64,000 nt of DNA from an uncultured Lachnospiraceae bacterium. GTDB lineage: Bacteria > Bacillota > Clostridia > Lachnospirales > Lachnospiraceae. Made by a program: the position numbers and the translations under genes. Shown here piece after piece: positions 50,917 through 59,373 of the stretch (position 1 is the first letter of the stretch; every line of letters starts with the position of its first letter). The DNA is taken from positions 1 to 64,000 of the forward strand of contig CADAOZ010000006.1 in NCBI GenBank assembly GCA_902789735.1. Direction: 5' to 3'. A model generated the notes under the pieces. It was not told the DNA's origin. It did no database searches and saw only the letters and a list, made by a program, of their open reading frames with translations.

Positions 50917-51384
50917 GACCGGCCTGAAAATCAAGACTGTTTCAGGGTTTGTGTAAACCCCAAAAACCGGGATAAGACGGGATAAGATTTGAAATAAGCT
51001 GCTGCCTGAAAATTGGTCCTGCTCCGGGGCTGAAGAAATTACAGTTCTTTACAGCAAATTTACAGCAAAGTAGGATACTCTCCCGGTCATTAATACAGCT
51101 CCCGGTCAACGGTATAGAAACCGATGACCAGGAGCTTTTTCATATCCAATGATTGCAGCAGTATCAGGAGCAGCATCAGGAACCATCATGAGCCAACATC
51201 AGGAGCAGCATCAGGAGTATCAGGAGTATCAGGAGTATCAGCTTTATACTTGATGCATCTTTATGCATTCTTTATGCACAATATATCTATGCATAATGTA
51301 TTTATGCATAATGTCTTTATACATAAGGTCGCTATTTCAATTGACAACCAGTCAAAAATATGATAATTTTTTCATCAATCAAGC
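50917..51384. other. Intergenic region with short repeats upstream of the trp T-box
   Basis: At 51105-51140 the sequence CGGTCA...GACCAGGAGC suggests a weak hairpin terminator. At 51166-51240 CATCAGGAGCAG and CAGGAGTAT repeat in tandem (12-bp and 9-bp units). At 51285-51330 TATGCATAATG-type units repeat. TTGACA (51340) with GATAAT (51361) is the likely trp promoter, 15 bp apart. No gene recognised. Confidence 0.55.
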
Positions 51385-51660
51385 CAAACTGTTGAAGCGG
51401 AGATAACGGCGGGAAATGCCTTTCCAGAGAATCCGGGGTGCTGAGATCCGGGTAAGAAACAGCCTGTCAAATGGACCGCTGAGGGCGCAGTCAAAGGCTC
51501 GGGCCGAGTATTCTGCGACGTGAAGGCATACGTCAGTTGCCGGGGATATGCTGGTATCCCGCCAAGAGCACGGAACCTTTCCGTGAAGCAAGGTGGCACC
51601 GCGGATAAGCGAACTTATTCGTCCTTGACAGAAAATGATTCTGCCAGGGGCGTTTTTTAT
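51385..51660 (+). promoter_or_regulatory. T-box riboswitch, tryptophan type
   Basis: The leader has the conserved T-box AAGGTGGCACCGCGG (51590-51604) and a terminator CGTCCTTGACAGAA...TTCTGCCAGGGGCG followed by T6 (51620-51657), which the T-box antiterminator would replace. The likely specifier is TGG at 51472-51474 (CAAATGGACC), the tryptophan codon, followed by a purine as usual. It lies 30 bp before trpE. Uncharged tRNA-Trp would switch the operon on. Confidence 0.92.
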
Positions 51661-51686
51661 TGTCTTTGGCTGGGAAAGGAGCCGTT

Positions 51687-53153
51687 ATGAACGTAAGACC
51701 AAGCCTGGAAGAGGTCATGGCCATCGCGGAGACCGGGAGCTGCAAGGTCCTGCCGGTGAGCTGCGAGCTGCTCTCCGACCTGTGCACCCCGATTCAGGCC
51801 CTCAAAAAACTGAAGAACGTATCTACCCACTGTTATATCCTGGAATCCGTGGACGGGCGGGAAAAGTGGGGGCGGTACACCTTCCTGGGCTATGACCCCA
51901 AGCTGGAAATCACCTGTCTGGACGGAGAAATGAAGGTGGGAAGCCTGACTTTTCACACTGACGATCCATCCTCCTATCTGCGGCAGATTCTGAGAGATCA
52001 CAAAAGTCCGCGATTCGATTATCTGCCGTCCTTCACAGGAGGTCTGGTAGGGTATTTTTCCTATGATTACCTGACTTACCGGGAGCCTGCGGCCAAAAGG
52101 AAGACCGAAGACGCGGAGCGGTTCAAGGATGTGGACCTGATGCTCTTCGACAAGGTCATCGCCTTTGACAACTTCCGCCAGAAAATCGTGCTGATTGTGA
52201 ACATGGACCTGGAGCATCCGGAAACCGGCTACAATAAGGCGGTCCGGGAACTGGAAGACATGGCGGATCTTCTGAAAAACGGCCGGCAGAAACACGAACC
52301 CGGCGGACAGCTTCTGGGAGAAGTCACGCCCCTGTTCGACAAGGCCGCCTATTGTGCCATGGTGGAAAAAGCCAAACACTATATCCGGGAGGGAGACATC
52401 TTCCAGATCGTCCTGTCCAACCGGCTCTCCGCTCCATTTGAGGGAAGTCTGCTGAACACCTATCGTATTCTGCGGACTCTGAATCCTTCTCCTTATATGT
52501 TCTACTTCTCGGGAACTGACGTAGAAGTAGCAGGGGCCTCCCCGGAAACCCTGGTGAAGCTGGAGAACGGCGTTCTCTACACCTTCCCCCTGGCAGGTAC
52601 CAGACCCAGAGGACGGACCGAAGAAGAGGATAAAGCCCTGGAAGCCGACCTTCTCTCCGACGAGAAGGAACTGGCGGAACACAACATGCTGGTGGACCTG
52701 GGACGTAATGATCTGGGCAAGATCAGCCGGTTCGGCTCGGTACAGGTAGAAAAGCTCCACTCCATCGAGCGGTATTCCCATGTGATGCATATCGGCTCTA
52801 CTGTCCGGGGCGAAATCCGGGACGACTGTGACGCTCTGGACGCCGTAGAAGCGGTACTCCCCGCCGGGACTCTGTCAGGCGCCCCCAAGATCCGGGCCTG
52901 TCAGCTCATCGGGGAGCTGGAGAACAACAAGCGGGGCATCTACGGCGGCGCCATCGGCTATCTGGACTTCACCGGGAACATGGACACCTGCATCGCCATC
53001 CGCATTGCCTACAAGAAAAGCGGCAGGGTCTTCATCCGGTCCGGAGCAGGCATCGTAGCAGACTCGGTTCCGGAGAAAGAATACGTTGAATGCATCAACA
53101 AGGCCAGGGCTGTAGTCAACGCCCTGGAACAGGCCGGGGAGGTGGAACCATGA
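51687..53153 (+). CDS. trpE: Anthranilate synthase component I
   Basis: The start is ATG 51687 behind GGAAAGGAGCCGTT. The 488-residue protein shows the N-terminal half with YILESVDGREKWGRYTFLGY (tryptophan feedback region), and the chorismate-binding half with YCAMVEKAKHYIREGDIFQI, PETLVKLENG, PLAGTRPRGRTEEED, DLGRNDLGKI, LPAGTLSGAPKIRA and IRSGAGIVADSVPEKEY. It makes anthranilate from chorismate with TrpG. Overlaps trpG by ATGA. Confidence 0.96.
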   Translation: MNVRPSLEEVMAIAETGSCKVLPVSCELLSDLCTPIQALKKLKNVSTHCYILESVDGREKWGRYTFLGYDPKLEITCLDGEMKVGSLTFHTDDPSSYLRQILRDHKSPRFDYLPSFTGGLVGYFSYDYLTYREPAAKRKTEDAERFKDVDLMLFDKVIAFDNFRQKIVLIVNMDLEHPETGYNKAVRELEDMADLLKNGRQKHEPGGQLLGEVTPLFDKAAYCAMVEKAKHYIREGDIFQIVLSNRLSAPFEGSLLNTYRILRTLNPSPYMFYFSGTDVEVAGASPETLVKLENGVLYTFPLAGTRPRGRTEEEDKALEADLLSDEKELAEHNMLVDLGRNDLGKISRFGSVQVEKLHSIERYSHVMHIGSTVRGEIRDDCDALDAVEAVLPAGTLSGAPKIRACQLIGELENNKRGIYGGAIGYLDFTGNMDTCIAIRIAYKKSGRVFIRSGAGIVADSVPEKEYVECINKARAVVNALEQAGEVEP

Positions 53154-53734
53154 TCCTGCTCATTGATAACTATGACAGTTTTTCCTATAACCTGTTCCAG
53201 ATGGTGGGAGAACTGAATCCCGATATAAAGGTGATCCGCAATGATGAACTGTCCCTGGATGAGATCCGGGCTTTGCACCCTGACCGTGTGATCCTCTCTC
53301 CCGGTCCCGGGCGGCCGGAAGACGCCGGGGTGACCATGGAAGCTGCCCGGGAGCTGGGGAAAGATTGTCCTGTTCTGGGCGTCTGCCTGGGTCACCAGGC
53401 CATCTGCGCTGCTTTCGGGGCTACGATTACCTACGCGAAACAGTTGATGCACGGCAAACAGTCCATCGCCGCTCTGGACGCGGATTGTCCCCTGTTCCTG
53501 GGGTGTCAGGCGGAGACGAAAGTGGCCAGATATCACTCTTTGGCGGCAGATCCGGCCTCTCTTCCGGACGCGCTGAAGATCACCGCCCAAACGGCGGACG
53601 GGGAGATTATGGCGGTGGCGCACCGGGAGCTGCCCGTCTATGGCGTTCAGTTCCATCCGGAATCGATCCTGACCCCTGAAGGGCGTACCATACTGAAAAA
53701 TTTTCTCGACATTAGAAAAGGAGACACCAAATGA
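53150..53734 (+). CDS. trpG: Anthranilate synthase component II (glutamine amidotransferase)
   Basis: The 194-residue class I amidotransferase begins MILLIDNYDSFSYNLFQMVG. It has the oxyanion PGPGRPEDAG, the nucleophile Cys in GVCLGHQAI, and the catalytic His-Glu in VQFHPESILT. It supplies ammonia to TrpE. ATGA overlaps link it to trpE upstream and the ACT gene downstream, so the three are translated together. Confidence 0.96.
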   Translation: MILLIDNYDSFSYNLFQMVGELNPDIKVIRNDELSLDEIRALHPDRVILSPGPGRPEDAGVTMEAARELGKDCPVLGVCLGHQAICAAFGATITYAKQLMHGKQSIAALDADCPLFLGCQAETKVARYHSLAADPASLPDALKITAQTADGEIMAVAHRELPVYGVQFHPESILTPEGRTILKNFLDIRKGDTK

Positions 53735-54138
53735 TCCAACAGATCTCTGTATATACAGAAAATAAAAAAGGCGCCCTGATGACGCTTGTCCGGACCGTAT
53801 CCGGGGCCGGCGTCGACATGAGAGCCTTTGTTACCAATGAGAACGGAGAGTTCGGCACCGTGCGGATGCTCACCGACAATGACAAGCTTGCCTGCGCTGC
53901 TCTGTCTGAAGCAGGCTACCTGACCAAACAGACCCGCGTGCTGGCAGTGGAGGTCAGTGACCGTGTCGGCGGACTGGCCGGACTGCTGTCAGTGGTGGAA
54001 GCGGCAAACCTGAACATTGATTATCTCTATGCCGCCTGGGACAGGACCACCGGCCAGCCGATCATCGTCCTCCACACCGAGGATCTTTCAGAGCTGGAGA
54101 GCCTTCTGGAATCCAGGGGGTATCGGTCTTTGAAATGA
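53731..54138 (+). CDS. Small ACT-domain protein of the trp operon
   Basis: The 135-residue protein has two ACT-like units: QISVYTENKKGALMTLVRTV and LAVEVSDRVGGLAGLLSVVE, followed by AANLNIDYLYAA. It ATGA-overlaps trpG. ACT domains bind amino acids, so it probably senses tryptophan or an aromatic amino acid. The usual next genes trpDCFBA do not follow here. The stop codon TGA at 54136 is also the start of a family B repeat (TGAACCGAGAAGTC). Confidence 0.85.
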   Translation: MIQQISVYTENKKGALMTLVRTVSGAGVDMRAFVTNENGEFGTVRMLTDNDKLACAALSEAGYLTKQTRVLAVEVSDRVGGLAGLLSVVEAANLNIDYLYAAWDRTTGQPIIVLHTEDLSELESLLESRGYRSLK

Positions 54139-54200
54139 ACCGAGAAGTCAGACTTCGTGGTTCATCCAAGTGAACCAGGGAGTCAGACTTCGTGGTTCCA
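54135..54200. repeat. Two family B repeats beginning at the ACT gene stop codon
   Basis: ATGAACCGAGAAGTCAGACT-TCGTGGTTCATC and GTGAACCAGGGAGTCAGACT-TCGTGGTTCC, each able to fold as GAACC(A)...TGGTTC hairpins. The first unit contains the stop codon of the gene. Confidence 0.85.
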
Positions 54201-54297
54201 GTTTATTCAGTTTTCGTTCAAATTGACAAACTTTTCAGATTGACAGATACTTACAGTAAAAGCTGCAAGTAGTAACACTCATAAGAAAGGGTATATC

Positions 54298-55083
54298 ATG
54301 CATCTGTTGATCAACTTAATCCTGGCCCTGATCCTGGACTCCGCCGGCTTTGTCATGTATGTTTATTTCTTTTCCATCGGCTACGGCCTCTCTGTTGCCG
54401 GCCTGGCGGCGGCCATGCTGTTCATGTTCCGCGGCAGTCTCCTGCCGGCGCATGTAATCATGTGCCTGCTGCTGATTGTCTACGGTCTGCGGCTGGCGGG
54501 ATATCTGCTGGTACGCGAGCTGAAGAATGCCAATTATAAGAAGCTGCTCAAGGCGGAATCCAAATCCAATGTGCCTGTCGGCGTAAAATTCTGCATCTGG
54601 ATCGCCTGCGCGCTTTTGTTCCTGGGACAGACCTCTCCGGTCCTCTTCCGGATGGAAGCAGGTAAGGGTTTTGATATTTTCTCTGTAATCGGCATCGTTC
54701 TCATGGCTACAGGAATCCTTCTGGAGATAGGCGCCGACTGGCAGAAGAATGAAGCCAAAAAGAAGGACGCCCACATGTTCGTCTCCACAGGCCTTTACAG
54801 CTTTGTCAGATGCCCCAATTACCTGGGCGAACTCCTGCTCTGGACCGGTGTCTTTATTTCCGGCCTGAATGTTTACCATACAGCTCTGGAATGGGCCGTC
54901 GCCCTCTTAGGTTATATCGGTATCATTTATGTCATGTTCAGCGGTGCCAGGCGGCTGGAGATCCGCCAGGACAAGAATTACGGACATATGCCGGCTTATC
55001 AGAATTATGTGAAGACTACACCGATCCTGCTGCCCTTTGTACCGATCTACAGTGTCAAGAAACATACCTGGCTGGTAGCCTGA
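54298..55083 (+). CDS. DUF1295/steroid-5-alpha-reductase-like membrane protein
   Basis: ATG 54298 follows AGAAAGGGTATATC. The 261-residue protein has six or seven helices and the DUF1295/ICMT-like signature KKDAHMFVSTGLYSFVRCPN-YLGELLLWTGVFI, with the conserved RxPNYxGE motif and RRLEIRQDKNYG near the end. Enzymes of this fold are membrane reductases or methyltransferases; this one's substrate is unknown. Confidence 0.87.
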   Translation: MHLLINLILALILDSAGFVMYVYFFSIGYGLSVAGLAAAMLFMFRGSLLPAHVIMCLLLIVYGLRLAGYLLVRELKNANYKKLLKAESKSNVPVGVKFCIWIACALLFLGQTSPVLFRMEAGKGFDIFSVIGIVLMATGILLEIGADWQKNEAKKKDAHMFVSTGLYSFVRCPNYLGELLLWTGVFISGLNVYHTALEWAVALLGYIGIIYVMFSGARRLEIRQDKNYGHMPAYQNYVKTTPILLPFVPIYSVKKHTWLVA

Positions 55084-55098
55084 CAAGAGGAATCCCTG

Positions 55099-55260
55099 AT
55101 GGTTAAGAAAAAGAAAGGGGCTTTGACCGCCAAAGAACAGGAACGCAAACGCCTGCTGTCCCTGGGCCGATGGATGCCCCGCGGCGCCGTCCACAAGTCC
55201 CGGAAAAAGTATGACCGTAAGAACAGCAAAAAGGAGCTCCGTCAGGAAGAAGATTCCTGA
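55099..55260 (+). CDS. Small basic protein (53 residues)
   Basis: This ORF has ATG 55099, AAGAGGAAT as a ribosome site, and stop at 55260. The product, MVKKKKGALTAKEQERKR..., about 40% Lys/Arg plus RWMPRGAVHKSRKKYDR, is highly basic and could bind nucleic acid. It starts 16 bp after the DUF1295 gene, so it is probably in the same operon. I do not recognise the family. It is too short for many gene callers, but the ribosome site, codon use and position support it. Confidence 0.6.
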   Translation: MVKKKKGALTAKEQERKRLLSLGRWMPRGAVHKSRKKYDRKNSKKELRQEEDS

Positions 55261-55314
55261 ACAAAGCTCCACCCTTCTGCTCTGACAAAAGTCAGACTGA
55301 ATGTTTTAGAATAA

Positions 55315-55370
55315 TAACCGCCTCCATGGTCTGCGTTGATTTGCTCCGCAAAGCCATGGCGGCGGTTTTC
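55315..55370. terminator. Bidirectional terminator
   Basis: AACCGCCTCCATGG and CCATGGCGGCGGTT form a long stem with T/A tails, between the small basic gene and the convergent secreted-protein gene. Confidence 0.82.
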
Positions 55371-55507
55371 ATTTTCATCACTTTTTTCTGCTTATGTTTT
55401 ATCTTTATATCATTTCTATCATTCCGGTATCTGTTGCTGCATCAGTTATACAGAAACCAGACCGGAAGCCATACCTTCATGCCTTCATGGTACGGTGCGA
55501 ATGGCCA

Positions 55508-56254
55508 TCAATTTCCGAGGCTCTTGCGGCCTTCCGCATTGTTCAGAATCCAGGAGAACTGCTCCTCAGAGCACTTCTCTGTCAGGGTTTCATATTTACT
55601 CCTGCCGATCTTTGTCCCCTGTTCTGTATAGGTATTGCTGTTCTGCTGGTAATCATCTACGTGGGTCAGGTAAAGGATAATCGTATTGCCTTCAACCTTA
55701 TAGATATTTTCTTCGCTTCTGAACCCTCCGTTGTAGCAGTTATGGATATGCCCTTCCGGGCAGACGTAGAAGCCATAAGCGCCGTTCGCCTGGTGATTAT
55801 TATCGAACAGGGCTTCCTGTCCGTCTTCGTACAGGAAAGGCACCACATTGTTTTTATTATCCAGGGTATACACTCTTATTTTTTCATAACGTATATTGAC
55901 GATTTCAAAGGTGAGCAGATCATCTGTGCCATCCTGATTCAGGTCATAGATGCTGAAATAGTGTATTTCCTCACTGGTACCATACTCTCCGGCCACACGG
56001 GAAGATGCTTCCTCAACATCTCCCTCGTACTGCTCCAGAAACGCCTTATACGCCTTATGTTCTTTTCCGGCAGGCGAAGGGGTGGAAGATCCCGTGTCCT
56101 CGTAATCATATATATCCGTATCATCATACGTAGCCCCCGCCTTGCGGTCAGCTTTCTGTTCGAAGGCCCCGGCCTTCACCTGCGGCACAAGGATACAGGC
56201 AGCCGTCAGTGTAACAGCCATGGCAGCGGTGAGAATTGCATGTGTTTTTTTCAT
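55508..56254 (-). CDS. Secreted hypothetical protein
   Basis: The start is ATG 56254, nine bases after AAAGGG. The 248-residue protein has a signal peptide (KKTHAILTAAMAVTLTAACI, either plain or lipoprotein-like with TAAC). It continues with an acidic Tyr/Asp region, YFSIYDLNQDGTDDLLTFEI (a calcium-loop-like DLNQDGTDDL), and a beta-rich region ending SEEQFSWILNN. No clear family. The DxNxDGxxD pattern suggests an integrin-like or EF-hand-type calcium loop. A similar loop (EDYDRDGRFEAF) is in the TIR receptor's outer domain. It lies 22 bp beyond the stop of the next gene and may share its transcript. Confidence 0.7.
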   Translation of the reverse strand: MKKTHAILTAAMAVTLTAACILVPQVKAGAFEQKADRKAGATYDDTDIYDYEDTGSSTPSPAGKEHKAYKAFLEQYEGDVEEASSRVAGEYGTSEEIHYFSIYDLNQDGTDDLLTFEIVNIRYEKIRVYTLDNKNNVVPFLYEDGQEALFDNNHQANGAYGFYVCPEGHIHNCYNGGFRSEENIYKVEGNTIILYLTHVDDYQQNSNTYTEQGTKIGRSKYETLTEKCSEEQFSWILNNAEGRKSLGN

Positions 56255-56284
56255 AACGATCATCCCTTTTCACTGTAATAGTGA

Positions 56285-57637
56285 TCAACTCTTTTCATTG
56301 AAGTGCCATAATTCGGAAGTGTCATATTCGAAAGGCAGGGGTTCCCACCGGTCTTCGCCGGTCTCGATATACCACTGGTCTTCAGAATAATCGTATTCCA
56401 TCCAGCCGTAGTCACCGAAATCGGAGGAGATGTCTTCATACCAGTACTGCCAGGCCTTGCTTTTTTCGTTATACCAGAACCAGCAGTTGGTCTCCTCATC
56501 ATAGTAGCCCATGTCTCCGTCCCGATAGCAGGTACGGCCGATCTCTTCTACATAGATGCTGTCGGGCATACTATCCTGCGACTGGCTGAAATGCCAAAGG
56601 TTGTCTGTGCTGTATTTTGCGGGAAGTTCTTCCCATTTGCCCTGGCTGGTCTCGATATACCATTTATGGGAAGTATAATCATATTCCATCCAGCCGTAGT
56701 CGCCATAGTCGGAGGAGATTCCCTCGTACCAGTACTGCCAGATGGCGCGTTCCTCATTGTACCAGAACCAGCACTGGGTCTCTTCGTCGTAGTAATTGTC
56801 TCCGTCCAGGTAGCAGGTACGGCCAATCTCTTCCACGTAAATGCTGTCATCCATCTGGGTCTGCTCCTGGACGTTCGATACGGACTGGCTGCTGTAACTG
56901 TTTCTAACAAAGTTTCCGAGTATCCGTAATACGACCATCACGGCAAATATCAGCAGGATAATTTTTGCGGGACTGATCCCGCGTCTGGCCCGGGTCGTTT
57001 CTCCGCCTGTACCGGCAGCGTACACCGGCTCCTGGCCTTTATCCTGAAGATCGATCCGAAGGGGCGCTCCGCAGGCCTCACAGTTGGGAATCATCCCTTC
57101 TGTCCAGATGACTTTTGTCTGGGCGCCGCAGTATTCGCAGGTCAGGATGGTCTCCTGATTCTCTACGACCACATTGCCGTAGCGGTTTCCGTTCTCATCA
57201 TAATAGCCGGCTTCAAATGTCTGGCCCTGATCATTGGTCCAACCGTTGGGATAATAATCATAATCATGGGACTGACCATACAGATGCCGGACCGTACTGT
57301 AAGCTATGAGCGGGATAAAGCCGCTGGGCTGGTTGTAGCGGGGCCTTGCTTTGGGCTGCTGGTATGAATTTGACGTATTCCCTGCCCTGTAAGAGGACTG
57401 GTTTCCGGTATAGGTGCTGGTCGAATGAGCAGACGGTCCGCTGCCGGATCTCCTGGAAGAAGAGCGGGAGAAGCCAAATCCGCCGGACCTGGAACTGCTG
57501 GACCTGGAGCTGGGACCACTGGAGCTGGAGCGGCTCGAACTCGAGCGACTGGAACTGGAGCGGCTGGAGCTGGAGCGGCTGGAGCTGGAGCGGCTTGGTC
57601 TTGAATGGCTTGAACTTGAATGACCTCTGGGCGGCAT
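56285..57637 (-). CDS. Ser/Arg-rich protein with zinc ribbon, membrane helix and duplicated C-terminal domain
   Basis: The 450-residue protein starts with a ~65-residue tract of SRSSSSRSSSS units. It then has a Tyr/Gly/Gln-rich region, a zinc ribbon (LTCEYCGAQTKVIWTEGMIP-NCEACG, ~168-195), and a basic stop with a membrane helix (AKIILLIFAVMVVLRILGNF). After this come two ~70-residue repeats (~300-445) each with DSIYVEEIGRTCY, YYDEETQCWFWYNEE, WQYWYEGISSDYGDYGWMEY and WHF. These duplicate each other almost perfectly. The C-terminal units are probably extracytoplasmic. No known family; the zinc ribbon with repeated aromatic outer unit is unusual. Confidence 0.78.
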   Translation of the reverse strand: MPPRGHSSSSHSRPSRSSSSRSSSSRSSSSRSSSSRSSSSGPSSRSSSSRSGGFGFSRSSSRRSGSGPSAHSTSTYTGNQSSYRAGNTSNSYQQPKARPRYNQPSGFIPLIAYSTVRHLYGQSHDYDYYPNGWTNDQGQTFEAGYYDENGNRYGNVVVENQETILTCEYCGAQTKVIWTEGMIPNCEACGAPLRIDLQDKGQEPVYAAGTGGETTRARRGISPAKIILLIFAVMVVLRILGNFVRNSYSSQSVSNVQEQTQMDDSIYVEEIGRTCYLDGDNYYDEETQCWFWYNEERAIWQYWYEGISSDYGDYGWMEYDYTSHKWYIETSQGKWEELPAKYSTDNLWHFSQSQDSMPDSIYVEEIGRTCYRDGDMGYYDEETNCWFWYNEKSKAWQYWYEDISSDFGDYGWMEYDYSEDQWYIETGEDRWEPLPFEYDTSELWHFNEKS

Positions 57638-57679
57638 ATCTGCACCTCCTTACATATTAGACATTACAAGCGTTCGGGC

Positions 57680-57765
57680 GGACTGCCTTTGGCGAACCAC
57701 CTCTGGGGTGGCGAACCAGTTTTGGGGCGAATCACCTCTGGGGTGGCGAACCCTATTACATAGAC
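57680..57765. repeat. GCGAACCACCTCTGGGGTGG repeats (family D)
   Basis: Three imperfect units of GGCGAACC(A/C)-CCTCTGGGGTGG lie just upstream of the Ser/Arg-rich gene, each with a CCACCTCTGGGGTGG palindrome. Related to the GACCTCTGGGGTC repeats at 27655-27740. Confidence 0.8.
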
Positions 57766-57824
57766 ATTACACGATTTGTATACATTATATCATGATAGAT
57801 TGCGGCCCGCTCTGTCTTGTTTGT

Positions 57825-57955
57825 TAAACAGTCAGAATCCGGGAATTTGAAATCCCCGGTTCACATTTCTGTAGCCGGCAGATTTCATCTTTGTTAATCA
57901 GTAAGAACCGGGAAACTGGAATTCCCGGCTCACATTTCTATGGCCGGCAGATCTG
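57825..57955. repeat. Direct duplication of a ~72-bp segment with family B-like hairpins
   Basis: TTTGTTAA(A/T)CAGT(C/A)AGAA, then CCGGGAA...TTCCCGGCTCACATTT and GCCGGCAGAT occur twice, 72 bp apart. Each copy contains a GGGAATTTGAAATCCCC-type hairpin, similar in plan to family B. The gap 57638-58024 contains no gene. Confidence 0.78.
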
Positions 57956-58024
57956 TTGCCTTTGTTTTGTCAGGAGCAGCTGCCGCGCTGTAAAGGTCCG
58001 GGATTCGAAAAAGCGTATTCGGGC

Positions 58025-58534
58025 TTATCGGATCGGACAGGTCATTTCATGCCAGGGTTCTCCGCCCCAGACGGACGCAGACATGCCTTTGTCTGTAAAG
58101 CCCATTCTGGTATACATAGGGACCTTTTCCTCCAGACAGGTCAGGACCGCCATCTCCCGGCGGACGGGTCTGAGACTTTCCCGCTGCAGGTAGGTAGCCA
58201 TAAGCGTCCGGGCAAGCCCCTGCATTCTGTAGGCCGGTCCGACATTCAGGCCTGTCAGCATGATATTGCGGCCGTTCGGATCATGCAGGCTGCCATCTGT
58301 AAAAAAGGCGTCGCGGAAGCGTGTTTCATTGGTCGCGATTCCGCACAGAAAGCCTGCGATGCGGCCGGTCCCGGGATCCTCCGCGACCAGGAAAAGTTCC
58401 GGTGCTTTTTCAATCCTGCTTCGAATGTCCTCCGGGGAACATTGTTCGTGGGGCGGAAAACATATTTCTTCCAGCAAAATGGCCTGGTCTGCCTCCTCCG
58501 GACGAATATCGCGAAAAATAAAATGTTCGATCAT
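58025..58534 (-). CDS. GNAT family N-acetyltransferase
   Basis: The 169-residue protein begins IEHFIFRDIRPEEADQAILL, with an N-terminal strand, LFLVAEDPGTGRIAGFLCGI, the acetyl-CoA loop GLNVGPAYRMQGLARTLMAT (R/QxxGxA pattern), and LRPVRREMAVLTCLEEKVPM-YTRMGF. Typical GNAT. Substrate unknown. Ribosome site GAGAAAGATAC. Confidence 0.9.
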   Translation of the reverse strand: MIEHFIFRDIRPEEADQAILLEEICFPPHEQCSPEDIRSRIEKAPELFLVAEDPGTGRIAGFLCGIATNETRFRDAFFTDGSLHDPNGRNIMLTGLNVGPAYRMQGLARTLMATYLQRESLRPVRREMAVLTCLEEKVPMYTRMGFTDKGMSASVWGGEPWHEMTCPIR

Positions 58535-58596
58535 GTATCTTTCCTCTGTCTCAAAAAAATATTCTGCCGGTCCTGCCGGCAGAATGCAGTATTGTC

Positions 58597-58735
58597 AGGA
58601 TTTAAATCTGTCTTTCTCCGCCCGGATATAGGAGTACACTGCCACATCTATATCGGCACAGCGCAGGTGTGTCAGGATTTGAATCTGTCTTTCTCCGCCC
58701 GGATATAGAAGTACACCGCCACGCCTATGTTGACA
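58597..58735. repeat. Tandem duplication of the 3' end of the small membrane-protein gene
   Basis: GTCAGGATTTGAATCTGTCT-TTCTCCGCCCGGATATAG and the following bases occur at 58597 and again at 58671, 74 bp apart. The right copy contains the stop and last codons of the gene (YIRAEKDRFKS). The left copy would code the same ending beyond the stop. Confidence 0.85.
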
Positions 58736-59028
58736 AAGCACAGGATCAGGCAGACCAGGGCAAAGAGGCGATTGGGCTGTTCTTCGTTCAGGGGAAGGGA
58801 AAGTATGATCATTCCCGCGCCGAAAAACATGACTGCCCGTCCCAGATTTTTGGCATAGAGCTTTTTGTTTTCGCCGGGCTTTTTCTTGTATCCCATCATC
58901 AGCTCCGGTTTTCCATGTTTCCACATATACCTTCCGTGCACAATCATGAAGACGCCCACGCCCAGGCAGAACATAGCCACCTGCATATTGGGGTGCATCT
59001 GGGAAGCCATCAAAATCGGATATGTCAT
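58672..59028 (-). CDS. Small three-helix membrane protein of unknown function
   Basis: The 118-residue protein has helices at ~15-33 (VAMFCLGVGVFMIVHG), ~65-80 (AVMFFGAGMIILSLPL) and ~88-108 (LFALVCLILCFVNIGVAVYF), with basic ends (KKKPGENKKLYAKNLGRA and RAEKDRFKS). It resembles a DUF3784/DUF308-size protein but I cannot assign it. The 3' end has been tandemly duplicated downstream. Confidence 0.7.
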   Translation of the reverse strand: MTYPILMASQMHPNMQVAMFCLGVGVFMIVHGRYMWKHGKPELMMGYKKKPGENKKLYAKNLGRAVMFFGAGMIILSLPLNEEQPNRLFALVCLILCFVNIGVAVYFYIRAEKDRFKS

Positions 59029-59373
59029 CTCCTGTTCCTCCTGTTTTTGGGGCCGACATTCCTGCGATCAGGCTTCACGGCCTATTTTAAGGCAACGGTT
59101 CCACCTGTGTCCGCACCGTATATCCATATCCTTTGTTCGTCAATGCGATTATATCACAATTACAGCTGTCTCCGGAAACAAATGGAGCTGCCTTTCGGCA
59201 GCCCCATATACCGCATTTCAAACAATGACTGTAAAACAGCCAGATGAAATCTTATGAATTTGCGCCGGCGGCAAATCCCCCGGAAATCTGTGACCGGACT
59301 CTGCCTGTGCGGGCAGGGATTGTCCGCCAGCGCTCTTTGGGTTCTGATGCCGGATCCCCCGGGGGATCTGTCA
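59029..59373. other. Gap with a small hairpin, no gene seen
   Basis: About 345 bp between the small membrane-protein gene and the PTS fragment. GGAGCTGCCTTTCGGCAGCCCC (59184-59205) forms a stable GC hairpin with a weak T-run on the minus side, possibly the PTS fragment's terminator. Confidence 0.5.

Noticed and set aside
51385-51660. T-box specifier other than tryptophan
   Set aside because: The TGG in the expected loop and the downstream trpE-trpG genes agree; other codons nearby are not in the right position.
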